A stretch of DNA of 64,000 bases from DATFRX01 sp035630615 (GTDB taxonomy: Bacteria > Actinomycetota > Actinomycetes > Propionibacteriales > Nocardioidaceae): the NCBI GenBank assembly GCA_035630615.1, contig DASQKI010000043.1:1-64000 (forward strand). The letters are read 5' to 3'. The notes under the pieces were generated by a model. It made no database searches. It had not been told where the DNA came from and was given only the letters and a program-made list of their open reading frames with translations. Shown piece by piece: positions 54,274 to 63,607 of this stretch; within the stretch, counting starts at the first letter, position 1; the number at the start of each line of letters is the position of its first letter. Both the position numbers and the translations under genes were made by a program.

Positions 54274-54295
54274 AAGGTTACTAGAGCGTAACCTT
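54274..54295. promoter_or_regulatory. Candidate operator AAGGTTAC-N6-GTAACCTT
   Basis: A perfect 8-bp inverted repeat with a 6-bp spacer (TAGAGC), between the divergent OHCU decarboxylase and cell-wall protein genes (141-bp gap). The size and symmetry are those of a site for a dimeric TetR-, MarR- or GntR-type regulator. It is more AT-rich than its surroundings. Regulator and target direction are unknown. Confidence 0.5.
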
Positions 54296-54350
54296 CGGTG
54301 GTGCGTCCTCGTTTGCCGGTGTGAGGGCGCCAAGTGGGAGGACCCGAGTC

Positions 54351-55472
54351 ATGACACGCCGTTCGATTCGTGCGGGAATGCGGGCGTTCGCCGCAGGGAG
54401 CGTCGTCGTTCTCGTCGCCGCCGTCCCCGATCTCGCCACCGCCGACTCGCCCAACACCAAGACGGAGTACGCCGGCGAAGCCACAGCGCTCACGACGTCG
54501 GGCCTGAGTCTGACGCTCTTCCCGGCCGATCAGGCATTCCCCGCGCCGTTCAACGCGATCCCACGGCCCGACGAGATGACGATCAACCTGTCGCCGGCCG
54601 CGCTCGGGCTGCCTACGCAGATGGGCCATACGCAATATCGCGGCGTCGACGAGCTCGGCGCGGTCCCGTCCAACCCGCTGCTCGACGGCGGCATGCTGCG
54701 CGCGTCGTCGACCAAGATCGGCACCCGCGTGGTCAGCGAGGCCGAGATCGGGCACCTCGACATCGGAGGCGGAGCGGTCACCTTTGACAACATCGTCGCC
54801 CGCTGCTCCGGCAACGGTGACGGGATCAGCCTCAGCGCGCCGCTCGCAACGGCCAGCGGTCAGACACCGCTGCAGGGCCGACTCGACCTCCAGCCCAACA
54901 CCGCCACGCCGATCCCCGGCGTCGGGACCATCACGTGGAACGACCAGGTCACCGACGACGCGACCTACGGCGAGGTCTCCAACCTGGTGATCGACCTCCA
55001 GACAAATCTCGACGCCGACGTCCTGCAAGACATTCCCGAGGCGATGGCGGCGTTCGACGGCGTCGTCCAGCAGACCCTCATGGATCTCAAGAAGGCCGGT
55101 GAGGACGCGGGACTGCCGAAGGCCCCGATCCCGTCGCTCACCGGACAGCAGCTATACGACACGCTCGACGACGTCCTGGCTCAGATTCCGACCGACCAGC
55201 TGCCCGACCTCAACCCGCTGCTGGAGCTCCGCGGCTCGATCACGCTGGCCAGCGCCTCCTGCTCGCAGGAGGTCGTCACCGTGCCGATCAATCGACCACC
55301 GCCGGGGCAGGACCACAACCCACCGCCGGGAGAGTCGCCGCCGGGCGACGACGAGACCGCGCCGCCGCTGGCCGACACCGGCGCCTCGGCGTGGCCGGCC
55401 CGCGCCGGGCTCGTCGGACTGCTCGCGCTGGGGTTGGGCGGCTGCCTCGCCCTCCGACGCCGCCACGCCTAG
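54351..55472 (+). CDS. Secreted protein with LAxTG-type sortase E anchor (choice-of-anchor type)
   Basis: A 373-residue surface protein. Signal peptide (MRAFAAGSVVVLVAAVPDLATA), then a beta-rich region beginning TEYAGEATALTTSGLSLTLF, as in actinobacterial choice-of-anchor P proteins. Two Cys (IVARCSGN and SASCSQEV) may form a disulfide. A Pro/Gly/Asp linker leads to the sorting signal LADTG (residues 340-344), a hydrophobic helix GLVGLLALGLGGCLAL and the tail RRRHA. The class E sortase gene is convergent, 15 bp downstream. ATG 54351 has GGGAGGA upstream. Ligand or structural role unknown. Confidence 0.87.
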   Translation: MTRRSIRAGMRAFAAGSVVVLVAAVPDLATADSPNTKTEYAGEATALTTSGLSLTLFPADQAFPAPFNAIPRPDEMTINLSPAALGLPTQMGHTQYRGVDELGAVPSNPLLDGGMLRASSTKIGTRVVSEAEIGHLDIGGGAVTFDNIVARCSGNGDGISLSAPLATASGQTPLQGRLDLQPNTATPIPGVGTITWNDQVTDDATYGEVSNLVIDLQTNLDADVLQDIPEAMAAFDGVVQQTLMDLKKAGEDAGLPKAPIPSLTGQQLYDTLDDVLAQIPTDQLPDLNPLLELRGSITLASASCSQEVVTVPINRPPPGQDHNPPPGESPPGDDETAPPLADTGASAWPARAGLVGLLALGLGGCLALRRRHA

Positions 55473-55487
55473 CGCCGAGGTGAGCGG

Positions 55488-56192
55488 CTACTTGTCGTCG
55501 GTGCTGACGAGATGACCGAAGGCAACCATCCGGTCGCTGGTGTGCACTAGCGCGCCGCAGGTCGTCAGGGTGATGATCGCCTGGCCCGGCTCGTCGTCGC
55601 CCTCATCGTAGCGGGTACCGGGCGGCACCGGCTCGAGCACCCACCCGTCGTAGGGCTGCACGACGAGATGACCGGCGTCGTTGTCGAGCGCGTAGGTGTA
55701 GATCGCGTCCGCCGTCTCGACCTCGACGGTGTCGCCGGGCTCCAGCCGCGGGAAATGCCGGAACGGCTCGCCGTGCGTCACCCGGTGCCCCGCCACGGCA
55801 AAGTTGCCGACCTCACCCGGCCCGGCCGTCTGCGGATAGTGGCCGACACCGCGCGCGAGATCGTCCTCGGTGATGCCGTCGATGACAGGCACGACAAAGT
55901 CGTCGCCGAACGCGGGCACCCGCAACAGGGCGACGGCACCGTCGGGCACCGGACTGGCCGGGTCACGCCACGCGTCGAGGAGATCGTCGACCGTCTCGTG
56001 CTGCTGATATTTCGCGAGGAGGTCGGTGCCCCACGTCTCCCAAACGCTGTAACCGACGAGCAGGATGCCCACCGCCATCAGCCACAGGCCGATCGACTGC
56101 AGGCCGGACGGCGACCGATCTCCGCCGGTCCCACCCGCGGCACTCCCGTCGTTCACCGCCCCATTGTGCACCAGCGGGGAGGATTCGCCCAC
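55488..56192 (-). CDS. srtE: Class E sortase
   Basis: Transpeptidase that covalently attaches LAxTG proteins to peptidoglycan. The 234-residue protein has one N-terminal membrane anchor (SIGLWLMAVGILLVGYSVW, about 34-50) and the sortase barrel. The catalytic triad is visible: His 136 in VAGHRVTHG, Cys 212 in ITLTTCG and Arg 221 in TSDRMV. YPQTAGPGEVGNFAVAGHR is typical of class E. The start is uncertain: GTG 56192 or GTG 56156. It is next to its probable substrate at 54351-55472. Confidence 0.93.
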   Translation of the reverse strand: MGESSPLVHNGAVNDGSAAGGTGGDRSPSGLQSIGLWLMAVGILLVGYSVWETWGTDLLAKYQQHETVDDLLDAWRDPASPVPDGAVALLRVPAFGDDFVVPVIDGITEDDLARGVGHYPQTAGPGEVGNFAVAGHRVTHGEPFRHFPRLEPGDTVEVETADAIYTYALDNDAGHLVVQPYDGWVLEPVPPGTRYDEGDDEPGQAIITLTTCGALVHTSDRMVAFGHLVSTDDK

Positions 56193-56210
56193 GCGCTCAC
56201 GTCGGTACGG

Positions 56211-56891
56211 TCAGCCCTCGGCCCGTAGCGTCGCCGCCCGCGCCCGTACGTCGTCGAAGTGCTCGCGCATCGCCTCGATCCCGGCCTCCGCGTCGCCGGC
56301 CCGCAGCGCCGTCACGATCGCCAGGTGCCGCGCGCCGCGACCGCCGTCGGCCGGGTCCGGGAGGGCGTCTCCGAGCCGGACGAATAGCTCCCAGAACAGC
56401 TCGATGAGGTTGTCGACCAACGCGTTGCCGAGACCCTTGTAGAGCTGGAGGTGAAACCGCCGGTCGACATCGACGATCGACCCGCCGGCATGTTCGAGAG
56501 CGGTCATCTCGCGAGCCAGCTCGGCACACGTCTCGAGGTCGTCACGAACGTCGAGCCGGGCGACCGCGGGCATCAGCCCGACCTCCATCGCCTCCCGCGC
56601 GGTCAGCACTTCGGCGAGCGCGAGACCATGCGACGCGAGCCCGTACGGAAGCTGCTCGACGACGGGGCGAAACGAAAACTCCGAGACGTAGAGGCCGTTG
56701 CCGTGCCGGGCCTCGATGACCCCGAGCGTCTGAAGGCTCCGGGTCGCCTCACGCAGCGACATCCGGCTCACGCCGAGCTCGGAGGCGAGCGTCGCCTCGG
56801 GCGGCAGCCGATCCCCCGGCGTCAGTCCCTCGGCCCGGATGAAGTCACGCAACCGGACCTGGGCCTCGCGAAAGATCGGCTTGCGACTCAC
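56211..56891 (-). CDS. FadR-type GntR transcriptional regulator
   Basis: A 226-residue regulator. The N-terminal winged HTH is FIRAEGLTPGDRLPPEATLASELGVSRMSLREATRSLQTLGVIEARHGNGLYV; the C-terminal FCD effector domain has AREAMEVGLMPAVARLDV, a metal-ligand-like DVDRRFHLQLYKGLGN, and REHFDDVRAR. The GTG at 56891 has GGAGG seven bases upstream. It is divergent from the GH42 beta-galactosidase (114-bp gap), its most likely target, with a sugar-derived acid or sugar as effector. Confidence 0.92.
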   Translation of the reverse strand: MSRKPIFREAQVRLRDFIRAEGLTPGDRLPPEATLASELGVSRMSLREATRSLQTLGVIEARHGNGLYVSEFSFRPVVEQLPYGLASHGLALAEVLTAREAMEVGLMPAVARLDVRDDLETCAELAREMTALEHAGGSIVDVDRRFHLQLYKGLGNALVDNLIELFWELFVRLGDALPDPADGGRGARHLAIVTALRAGDAEAGIEAMREHFDDVRARAATLRAEG

Positions 56892-57005
56892 CCGTACACC
56901 TCCCGAGCCGCATCGTCTCACGTCGGGCGTCGCGTCGACGTCCGCAACGGAGTGACACCATGCCGTCTGGAGTACCTCCGGGCGGAGCGATGTGAGGAGC
57001 CCACG

Positions 57006-59042
57006 GTGAGCGACGAGCGGATGGAGCGGCTACGCGAGCGGATCGGCCGGATCGGCTACGGGGGCGACTACAACCCGGAGCAGTGGCCGGAGGACGTGTG
57101 GACCGACGACGCCCGGCTCATGCGGGCGGCCGGGGTGTCGATGGTCAGCGTCGGCATCTTCGGTTGGGCCGTGGTCGAGCCGAAGCCGAGGGCCTTCGAC
57201 TTCACGGTGTTCGACAAGGTGCTGGACGTGCTCGCCGACGCTGACGTGTCGGCGTGTCTCGCGACGATGACGGCCTCGCCACCGCCGTGGCTCGCCGCCC
57301 GCCACCCCGAGACGCTGCCGACGCGCGCCGACGGCACTCGGCTCTGGCCGGGCGGCCGGCAGCACTATTGCCCGTCGAGCCCGATCTATCGCGACCACGC
57401 CGTCCGGCTCGTCGAGGAGGTCGCCAACCGTTACGGCGACCATCCGTCACTGGCGCTGTGGCATATCGGCAACGAGTACGGCTGTCACGTGGCCGCGTGC
57501 TATTGCGACGTCTCCGCCGCGTCGTTTCGAGACTGGTTACGCGCTCGCTACGGCGACGTCGAGACGCTCAACGACGCATGGTCGACGGCGTTCTGGTCGC
57601 AGCATTATGCGTCGTTCGACGAGGTACAGCCGCCCCGAACGGCGCCGACGTTTCCGAACCCGGCACAGCAACTCGACTACGCCCGGTTCAGCTCCGACGA
57701 GCTGCTCGACTGCTTCCGGGCCGAAAAGGAGGTGCTCCGGCGACGCACTCCCGACGTGCCGGTGACGACGAATTTCGTGCCATTCTTCGAGCCGCCCGGC
57801 AAGTCGCTCGACCTGTTCGCGTGGGGGCCGCAGCTCGATGTCGTCAGCTACGACTCGTACCCGAACCCGCACGATCCGGAGGCTGCCGTGCGAGCGGCGC
57901 TCGGCTACGACACCATGCGTGGCCTGCGCGACGGCGAGCCGTGGCTGCTGTTGGAGCAGGCGCCGAGCGCGGTCAACTGGCGGCCGGTCAACGGCCCGAA
58001 GCCGCCGGGTGTCATGTCGCTGTGGAGCTGGCAGGCCGTCGCCCACGGCGCCGACGCCGTCATGTTCTTCCAGTGGCGGCAGTCGCGTGGCGGTGCCGAG
58101 AAGTTCCACTCGGCGATGGTTCCGCACGGCGGTGAGGACACCCGGGTGTTTCGCGAGGTACGGGAGCTCGGCCAGTCGCTCGCGGCGGCGCCGGCGCTCG
58201 TCGGATCGATTCCGCGCCGAGCCGACGTGGCGATCGTCCTCGACTGGTCGAACTGGTGGGCGTTCGAGCTCGACTCGCATCCGTGCTCGCCCGAGCGCCT
58301 GATCGACGTGCTGCACGCGCACTACGCCCCGCTCTACGACGCGGGCGTCGCGTGCGACATCGTGCCGCCGACGGCCGATCTCTCGGCGTACCGGCTCGTC
58401 GTCGTGCCCAACCTCTACCTCGTCGACCAGGCAGCTGCCGCCAACATCGCCGCGTACGTCGAGGGCGGCGGCACCCTGCTGATGTCGTGCTTCTCCGGCA
58501 TCGTCGACGGGTCCGATCGGATCCATCTCGGCGGCTATCCAGCACCGTTTCGGCAGCTGCTGGGGTTGCGCGTCGAGGAGTTTTGGCCGCTGGCCGAAGG
58601 CGACTCGGTCCGTCTCGTCGGCGATCTGACCGGCGATGCCGCCACGTGGTCGGAGGACATCCGGCTCGAGGGCGCCGACGTCGTGGCGAGCTTCGCGACC
58701 GGTGAGCTCGCCGGCGGCCCCGCGGTGACCCAGCACGAGTTCGGTCGAGGCACGGCCTACTACGTCGGCACCCGGCCGGACCCGTCGACGATGCGGCGCC
58801 TACTCGATCGGGCACGCCTGACGGCCGAGGTCGACCCGGTGCTGCCGGAGCTTCCGGAGCAGGTCTACGCACGCGTCCGCGAGACACCCGGCGGCGTCGC
58901 GTACACCATCCTGCTCAACCATGGGCCGACCGAGGTCTCCGTGCCGCTGCCGTCGCCGATGCGCGACGCCCTTATCGACGGCCCACCGTCCGACGCGGTC
59001 CGTCTCGCACCGCGCGGCGTCGCGGTGCTGGTCGCCGACTGA
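57006..59042 (+). CDS. Beta-galactosidase, glycoside hydrolase family 42
   Basis: A 678-residue cytoplasmic enzyme. The catalytic barrel starts RIGYGGDYNPEQWPEDVW. The acid/base Glu is in LALWHIGNEYGCHVAACYC (Asn-Glu pair), which also carries the zinc-site cysteines, and the nucleophile Glu in EPWLLLEQAPSAVNW. The trimerisation domain (FELDSHPCSPERLIDVLHAHY) and C-terminal beta domain follow. The GTG start at 57006 has GAGGAG six bases upstream. Substrates may be beta-galactosides from plant material. It is controlled probably by the divergent FadR-type regulator; no sugar transporter is adjacent. Confidence 0.94.
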   Translation: MSDERMERLRERIGRIGYGGDYNPEQWPEDVWTDDARLMRAAGVSMVSVGIFGWAVVEPKPRAFDFTVFDKVLDVLADADVSACLATMTASPPPWLAARHPETLPTRADGTRLWPGGRQHYCPSSPIYRDHAVRLVEEVANRYGDHPSLALWHIGNEYGCHVAACYCDVSAASFRDWLRARYGDVETLNDAWSTAFWSQHYASFDEVQPPRTAPTFPNPAQQLDYARFSSDELLDCFRAEKEVLRRRTPDVPVTTNFVPFFEPPGKSLDLFAWGPQLDVVSYDSYPNPHDPEAAVRAALGYDTMRGLRDGEPWLLLEQAPSAVNWRPVNGPKPPGVMSLWSWQAVAHGADAVMFFQWRQSRGGAEKFHSAMVPHGGEDTRVFREVRELGQSLAAAPALVGSIPRRADVAIVLDWSNWWAFELDSHPCSPERLIDVLHAHYAPLYDAGVACDIVPPTADLSAYRLVVVPNLYLVDQAAAANIAAYVEGGGTLLMSCFSGIVDGSDRIHLGGYPAPFRQLLGLRVEEFWPLAEGDSVRLVGDLTGDAATWSEDIRLEGADVVASFATGELAGGPAVTQHEFGRGTAYYVGTRPDPSTMRRLLDRARLTAEVDPVLPELPEQVYARVRETPGGVAYTILLNHGPTEVSVPLPSPMRDALIDGPPSDAVRLAPRGVAVLVAD

Positions 59043-59054
59043 CCGACGACACGT

Positions 59055-60062
59055 TCAGGCGGCACCGAGGAGGTCGGCGACCCGCTGCGCGACGTACGCC
59101 TGGTTCGGAAGCTGCTGCAGCAGACTCGGAACCAAGCTCGAGCTCGCGGCCCGCTCGTGCGGACTGGCCGGCCGAGTGCCGATTGCCCGCTCGACGTTGA
59201 ACCGGATCCAGTCCAGGCTGCGCATCATCGCCGGACCGAGGTCGGCGGGCTCGACCTTGACTCGGCGTCCGGCGATGGCCTCGTACGACGCGACGACGAT
59301 GCGGGCGATGTGGACGCGCTTCCAGCTCGCCATCGACATCGCCGCCTCGGCCAACTCCTGGCGCGGCACTACCGGCGCCGCGACATCCCAGTCGCACAGC
59401 ACCGGCCCGCGGGGCGAGCGGACGATGTTCTTCTGATCGAAGTCGGCATGGCTCATCGGATCCGGCCCTTCCGGCAGCTCGGCATCGCGGACCAGGTCGG
59501 CGATCACTCCGACCGCGGGCTCCGCCTCGACGAGCAGGCCTGCCCAGGGGGAGCGAGCGTCCACCGAGGCGCGGATCAGGTCCGGCCACGTGTCGGCCGT
59601 CCCGGTATGAAGAGCTGGGAACACCGAACGCTCGGCCGGCTGGAACTGCAGCCCGTGCAGCACGGCGAGGACCCGGCCAGCCCATTGCGCGGTCGCCCGG
59701 TCGACCGGCTCCGATCCCAGGGCGGCGCCGTCGACCCAGCGGTGCAGGCGGACCGGAACCGGACGACCGTTCGACGCCTCGACCCACGCCAGGCAACTCC
59801 CGTCCGCCGGGTTCGGAATTGGCTGCGGCATCTCGACGCCGGCTTCGTACGCCCGCCGCTCGAACTGCCACGCGACGTCGAGCCACGCCTGCCAGCCGGC
59901 GTCGCCCCAGGGGTTGAGTATCTGCTTGACGGCATAGCGGCTGCGGGCCGTCGTCAGCCGGAAGACCCGGTTGGACCAGGCGCCGGACACCTCGGACATG
60001 TCGACCGCCGGCCCAGGAATCCTGAACGCGGCGAGCACGGCAGCCGGCTCGGGAGCGTCCAT
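59055..60062 (-). CDS. Aminoglycoside phosphotransferase-like (APH/ChoK) kinase
   Basis: A 335-residue kinase-fold protein. The nucleotide-binding Lys is in RYAVKQILN, and the catalytic loop MSHADFDQKNIVRS plus VLCDWDVAAP gives the Asp-Asn and DFG-like Asp residues. The family acts on small molecules; substrate cannot be inferred and resistance is not implied. The ATG at 60062 is 73 bp from the divergent MFS gene, a pairing that could be functional. A longer upstream reading exists but overlaps that gene. Confidence 0.85.
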   Translation of the reverse strand: MDAPEPAAVLAAFRIPGPAVDMSEVSGAWSNRVFRLTTARSRYAVKQILNPWGDAGWQAWLDVAWQFERRAYEAGVEMPQPIPNPADGSCLAWVEASNGRPVPVRLHRWVDGAALGSEPVDRATAQWAGRVLAVLHGLQFQPAERSVFPALHTGTADTWPDLIRASVDARSPWAGLLVEAEPAVGVIADLVRDAELPEGPDPMSHADFDQKNIVRSPRGPVLCDWDVAAPVVPRQELAEAAMSMASWKRVHIARIVVASYEAIAGRRVKVEPADLGPAMMRSLDWIRFNVERAIGTRPASPHERAASSSLVPSLLQQLPNQAYVAQRVADLLGAA

Positions 60063-60135
60063 GGTCGCCTCGACAACGTCGGCAATCGGTGGGGTTCCAA
60101 CCCCCAGAATGCAGGACGTTTGCGAGGATCGGGGG

Positions 60136-61362
60136 GTGACGCGACCGAATTGGCCACGGCTGGACCGGTCGCGGTTCGCGTTGGTCGCCGGTCTCGCCAT
60201 CGACAACTACGGCTCCGGGCTGTTTCTGCCGCTTGCCCTGGTGTACGCCACGCGCGTCGTCGACCTGGCCGTCGACACGGCCGGCACCGTGGTCGCGGCG
60301 GCCTCGGTGCTGGGTTTCGCGGTGCCGCCGATCGCCGGGCGCCTGACCCACCGCCTCGGACCGCGCGCCGTGGTCGTGACGTCGCAACTGCTGCAGGCCA
60401 GCGGTGCGCTCGCGTACCTCCTCGCCGGCGACGCCGTCGGGGTCTTCGTCGCGGCCGCGCTGCTGGCGGCGGGCACGCAGCTCTTCTACTGCTCGGTCTT
60501 CGTCCTCGTCGCCGACGTGAGCACCGACACCGCGAAGGAGCGCCCGTTCGCGCTGATCCAGATGGTCCGCGCCGGCTCCTTCGGACTCGGCACGCTGACC
60601 GGGGCGCTGCTGCTCAGCTGGGGCTCCGACACGGCGCTGCGATGGCTGGTCGGACTCGACGCCGCGACCTTCGTCGTCGCCGCCGTGCTCCTTGCGACGC
60701 TCGTCACGACCGAGCCGGTCGACCACGAGACCGCCCACCGCGTCGGGCCTTTGACGGTGCTTCGAGACCGGCCGTACCTCGCGCTGATGGCGGCCGTCTG
60801 CCTGGTCGACCTGGCCGACTTCGCCCTGGTGGGCATGCCGATCTTCGTCATCGAGGTCGTCGACGGTCCGGCCTGGCTGCCCGGCGCCTTGCTGGCCACC
60901 GGCACGGCAATGGTGAGCCTCGGCGGTGTCCGCGTGGTCGACGCACTTCGCGGCGTTCGGCGGACTCGTTCGATGCAGTCCGCCGCTGCCACCTACGCCG
61001 TGTGGGGAATCCTCATGATGGCGATGCTCTGGATCCCGGCCGGCTGGCTGATCCCGTACGCGTTCGCCATCGGCGTGTTGCGGGTCGCGGCCGGCTTGGC
61101 GTTCTTTCCGATCGCGGGCGCCTTGTCGGAGGCGCTGCCGCCGACGCAGAGACGGGCGGGGTACATGTCGACCTACCAGTACGCGTTCACGACCGCGCAG
61201 GCGGTGGCGCCCGCGGTCGTGGCGCTGTTCGCCGTCGCGTCCTGGCTGCCGTGGGCGGTGGTGGCGGCGTGCTCGCTCGCGGCGACCGCGGTCATCGGCT
61301 GGCTCGGCCGCACCATCCCGGCGACGTCCAACCGAGCCGCGGCCCCCGTCACCGTCGCCTAG
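60136..61362 (+). CDS. MFS transporter
   Basis: A 408-residue major facilitator with about twelve membrane helices. The N-terminal half contains AGRLTHRLGPRAVVVTSQLLQ, matching the loop 2-3 signature GxxxDRxGRR type. The second half starts at PYLALMAAVCLVDLADFALVG. The overall look is of a multidrug or metabolite exporter. The GTG at 60136 with GAGG upstream fits the first helix (FALVAGLAIDNYGSGLFLPLAL). Divergent from the APH-like kinase. Substrate unknown. Confidence 0.87.
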   Translation: MTRPNWPRLDRSRFALVAGLAIDNYGSGLFLPLALVYATRVVDLAVDTAGTVVAAASVLGFAVPPIAGRLTHRLGPRAVVVTSQLLQASGALAYLLAGDAVGVFVAAALLAAGTQLFYCSVFVLVADVSTDTAKERPFALIQMVRAGSFGLGTLTGALLLSWGSDTALRWLVGLDAATFVVAAVLLATLVTTEPVDHETAHRVGPLTVLRDRPYLALMAAVCLVDLADFALVGMPIFVIEVVDGPAWLPGALLATGTAMVSLGGVRVVDALRGVRRTRSMQSAAATYAVWGILMMAMLWIPAGWLIPYAFAIGVLRVAAGLAFFPIAGALSEALPPTQRRAGYMSTYQYAFTTAQAVAPAVVALFAVASWLPWAVVAACSLAATAVIGWLGRTIPATSNRAAAPVTVA

Positions 61363-61505
61363 CGCCCCGACGTGCCGGTCACGCTAGGGCATTAAGACCC
61401 AACGAAGCGTGAGCGGATGCACACGCTCGGCGCGACGGGCAACCTCACCGCGGCTCCGCCTGGTCTCACGAGAACCGGGGGTGAGACGTTTGAGATGGGG
61501 GAGCC

Positions 61506-63505
61506 ATGCCGCTGACGCGCCACCGAGCCGCCGGACCACTGCCGGCGATGACGAGCCGCGCCGACATTCAGGGTCTTCGGGCGCTCGCGGTGCTCTTCGT
61601 CGTACTCGGCCATGCCGGGTTGTTGGGCGTGACCGGCGGGTATGTCGGAGTCGACGTGTTCTTCGTCTTGTCCGGCTTCCTCATCACGTCGATCCTCTTG
61701 CACGAAGCGACCCGACGGGGGTCGCTGTCGCTGGTTGGCTTCTACGCCAAGCGGGCCCGGCGAATCCTGCCGGCCGCGACGCTGGCCCTGATCGGTACGG
61801 CGATCGCCGCCACCGTCATCGTGCCGTATGTCCGGGCCGAAGCGATCCTGAAGGACGTCGCGTGGTCCGCACTGTTCGCCGCGAACATTCACTTCGGCGA
61901 CGCCCGGACGGACTATTTCGCGGCCAATCAGCCGCCGTCGCCGGTCCAGCACTATTGGTCCCTCGCGGTCGAGGAGCAGTTCTACCTCGTCTGGCCGGCG
62001 CTCATCGTCGGCGCGTTGATTGTCGGAGCCCGCCGGTCTCCGTCCACGGTTCGTCGCCGCGTTCCGGCCCTAGCCATCGCGGTCGCCGTCCTCTCCGTGC
62101 TCTCGTTGGTGTGGTCGATCGCGCAGACGCAGACCCACCCGGCCGCCGCGTACTTCTCGACCCCGGCTCGCTGCTGGGAGCTCGGCGCCGGCGCCCTGCT
62201 GGCCTTCTTCGGCCAGTCGCTTCCGCGGCTGTCCAAGCGCCTGCGGAGCCTCGTCGCGGCGGTCGGATTGGGCATGGTGCTCACGGCCGGGTTCACCTTC
62301 ACGGAGGCGACCCCGGTCCCCGGCTATCACATGCTGCTACCCGTCCTCGGCACCGTGGCTCTGATCGCAGCCGGGAGCGGCAGCACGGAAGCGACGAGAC
62401 CCGCTGTCGTGCGACTGCTCGGCAAGCAGCCACTGCGATGGATCGGTGATGTCTCGTACGGCTTCTACCTCTGGCATTGGCCGTTCCTGATCCTCGGGCA
62501 GGCGTACGTAGGGCACAGTCTCGACCTGACCACCAGGGTCGCGCTGATCGGCGGGGCCCTCATGCTGGCGTGGATCAGCTACGAGCTGCTCGAGAACCCG
62601 ATCAGGCGGGCACAGACGTTGTCGCTGCGACCCAAGCTCGCGCTGTTGATGTGCCGGTCGCGGTCGGGAGCCTGGTGGTGGTCAACGTCTGCTCGCACAC
62701 CTACATCGGCTACCAGCGAGATCTGGTCGCCGCCGCGGCCGCCGAGGTCGACCTGTCCGTACTGTCGCTCTCGCAGCGAGTGCCGCGCACCGGCGATCCG
62801 GTCCACGACGCACTCGCGGACTCCGTGGATCGGGCGACGCTCGACATTCCGCAAACGCCGGTCGACAACCTCGCGGAGACGATCGGACCATGGCTGGATG
62901 ACACGAGCTGCGGGGCGTCGGAGACTGAGCTGTCGCATGACATCTGCCCGATCGGCGACGTCGGCAGCGAGCGACGGATAGTCGTGCTCGGCGACTCCCA
63001 CGTGCTCATGTGGCTGCCGGCCCTCGATCAGGTCCGTCAGGCTGAGCCCGACGTGATCCTGGTCGGGAGCGCATCAGTGATCAAGAGCGCCGAGGAGACG
63101 ACCGGCGACCTGCTGCCGCCCGGCGAGGCGCGAGGCACCTGGCGGGCCGGCGCGCGCTCGCTGGCGACGGAGCTGGTCGAGATCGCGCCGAAAGTCCGCT
63201 TCCTCCAAGACGCCAACCGGCTGCCCTGGAACCCGGCCGACTGCTTGTCCGATCTCGACAACTCTGCCGCCGACTGCACCGTCGAGCCGTCCGCACGGGT
63301 GACCGAGAGCAACCGACTCGTACGCCGCGGGATCGCCGATACCGGGGTGCGACAAGTTCGCCTTCACGGCCTGTTCTGCGTCCACGGCCGCTGTCCGACC
63401 GTCGTGGACGGCATGGCGGTGTACGGCGACGACGACCACCTGGCTCCCGACTACGTCCGGTATATCGCAGACGACCTGGAAGAGCGTCTCGCGCTGCCCG
63501 CCTGA
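61506..63505 (+). pseudogene. Acyltransferase-3 / SGNH fusion (OafA-like), frameshifted (one base missing)
   Basis: Membrane O-acyltransferase fused to an extracytoplasmic SGNH domain, which typically acetylates cell-wall polymers or sugars. Residues 18-375 have ADIQGLRALAVLFVVLGHAG, GVDVFFVLSGFLITSIL, AVEEQFYLVWPAL and about ten helices. After LALLM at 62649-62651 the frame turns to Arg/Ser-rich nonsense; the downstream part continues one frame away as VPVAVGSLVVVNVCSHTYI, then the SGNH motifs VVLGDSHVLMWLPAL and DDDHLAPDYVR. Restoring one base near 62649-62655 gives a continuous protein of about 666 residues. ATG 61506 has GGGGGAG upstream. Confidence 0.85.
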
Positions 63506-63607
63506 CTAGGTCACCCGACGCGGGGGATGCGAAGGCTCCCTCCAACTCTCCAGCATGGAAGCGCGGCCCTGAGGCTACCGCCGAGCCGACGGACGCTGGG
63601 AGTGCAC

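Noticed and set aside
54331..54347. AAGTGGGAGGACCCGAG resembling a family B left arm
   Set aside because: No right arm follows, and the GGGAGGA is correctly spaced as the ribosome-binding site of the gene at 54351.
56451..57005. Upstream extension of the beta-galactosidase reading frame
   Set aside because: It overlaps the FadR-type regulator in antisense; the GTG at 57006 with GAGGAG gives the GH42 N terminus.
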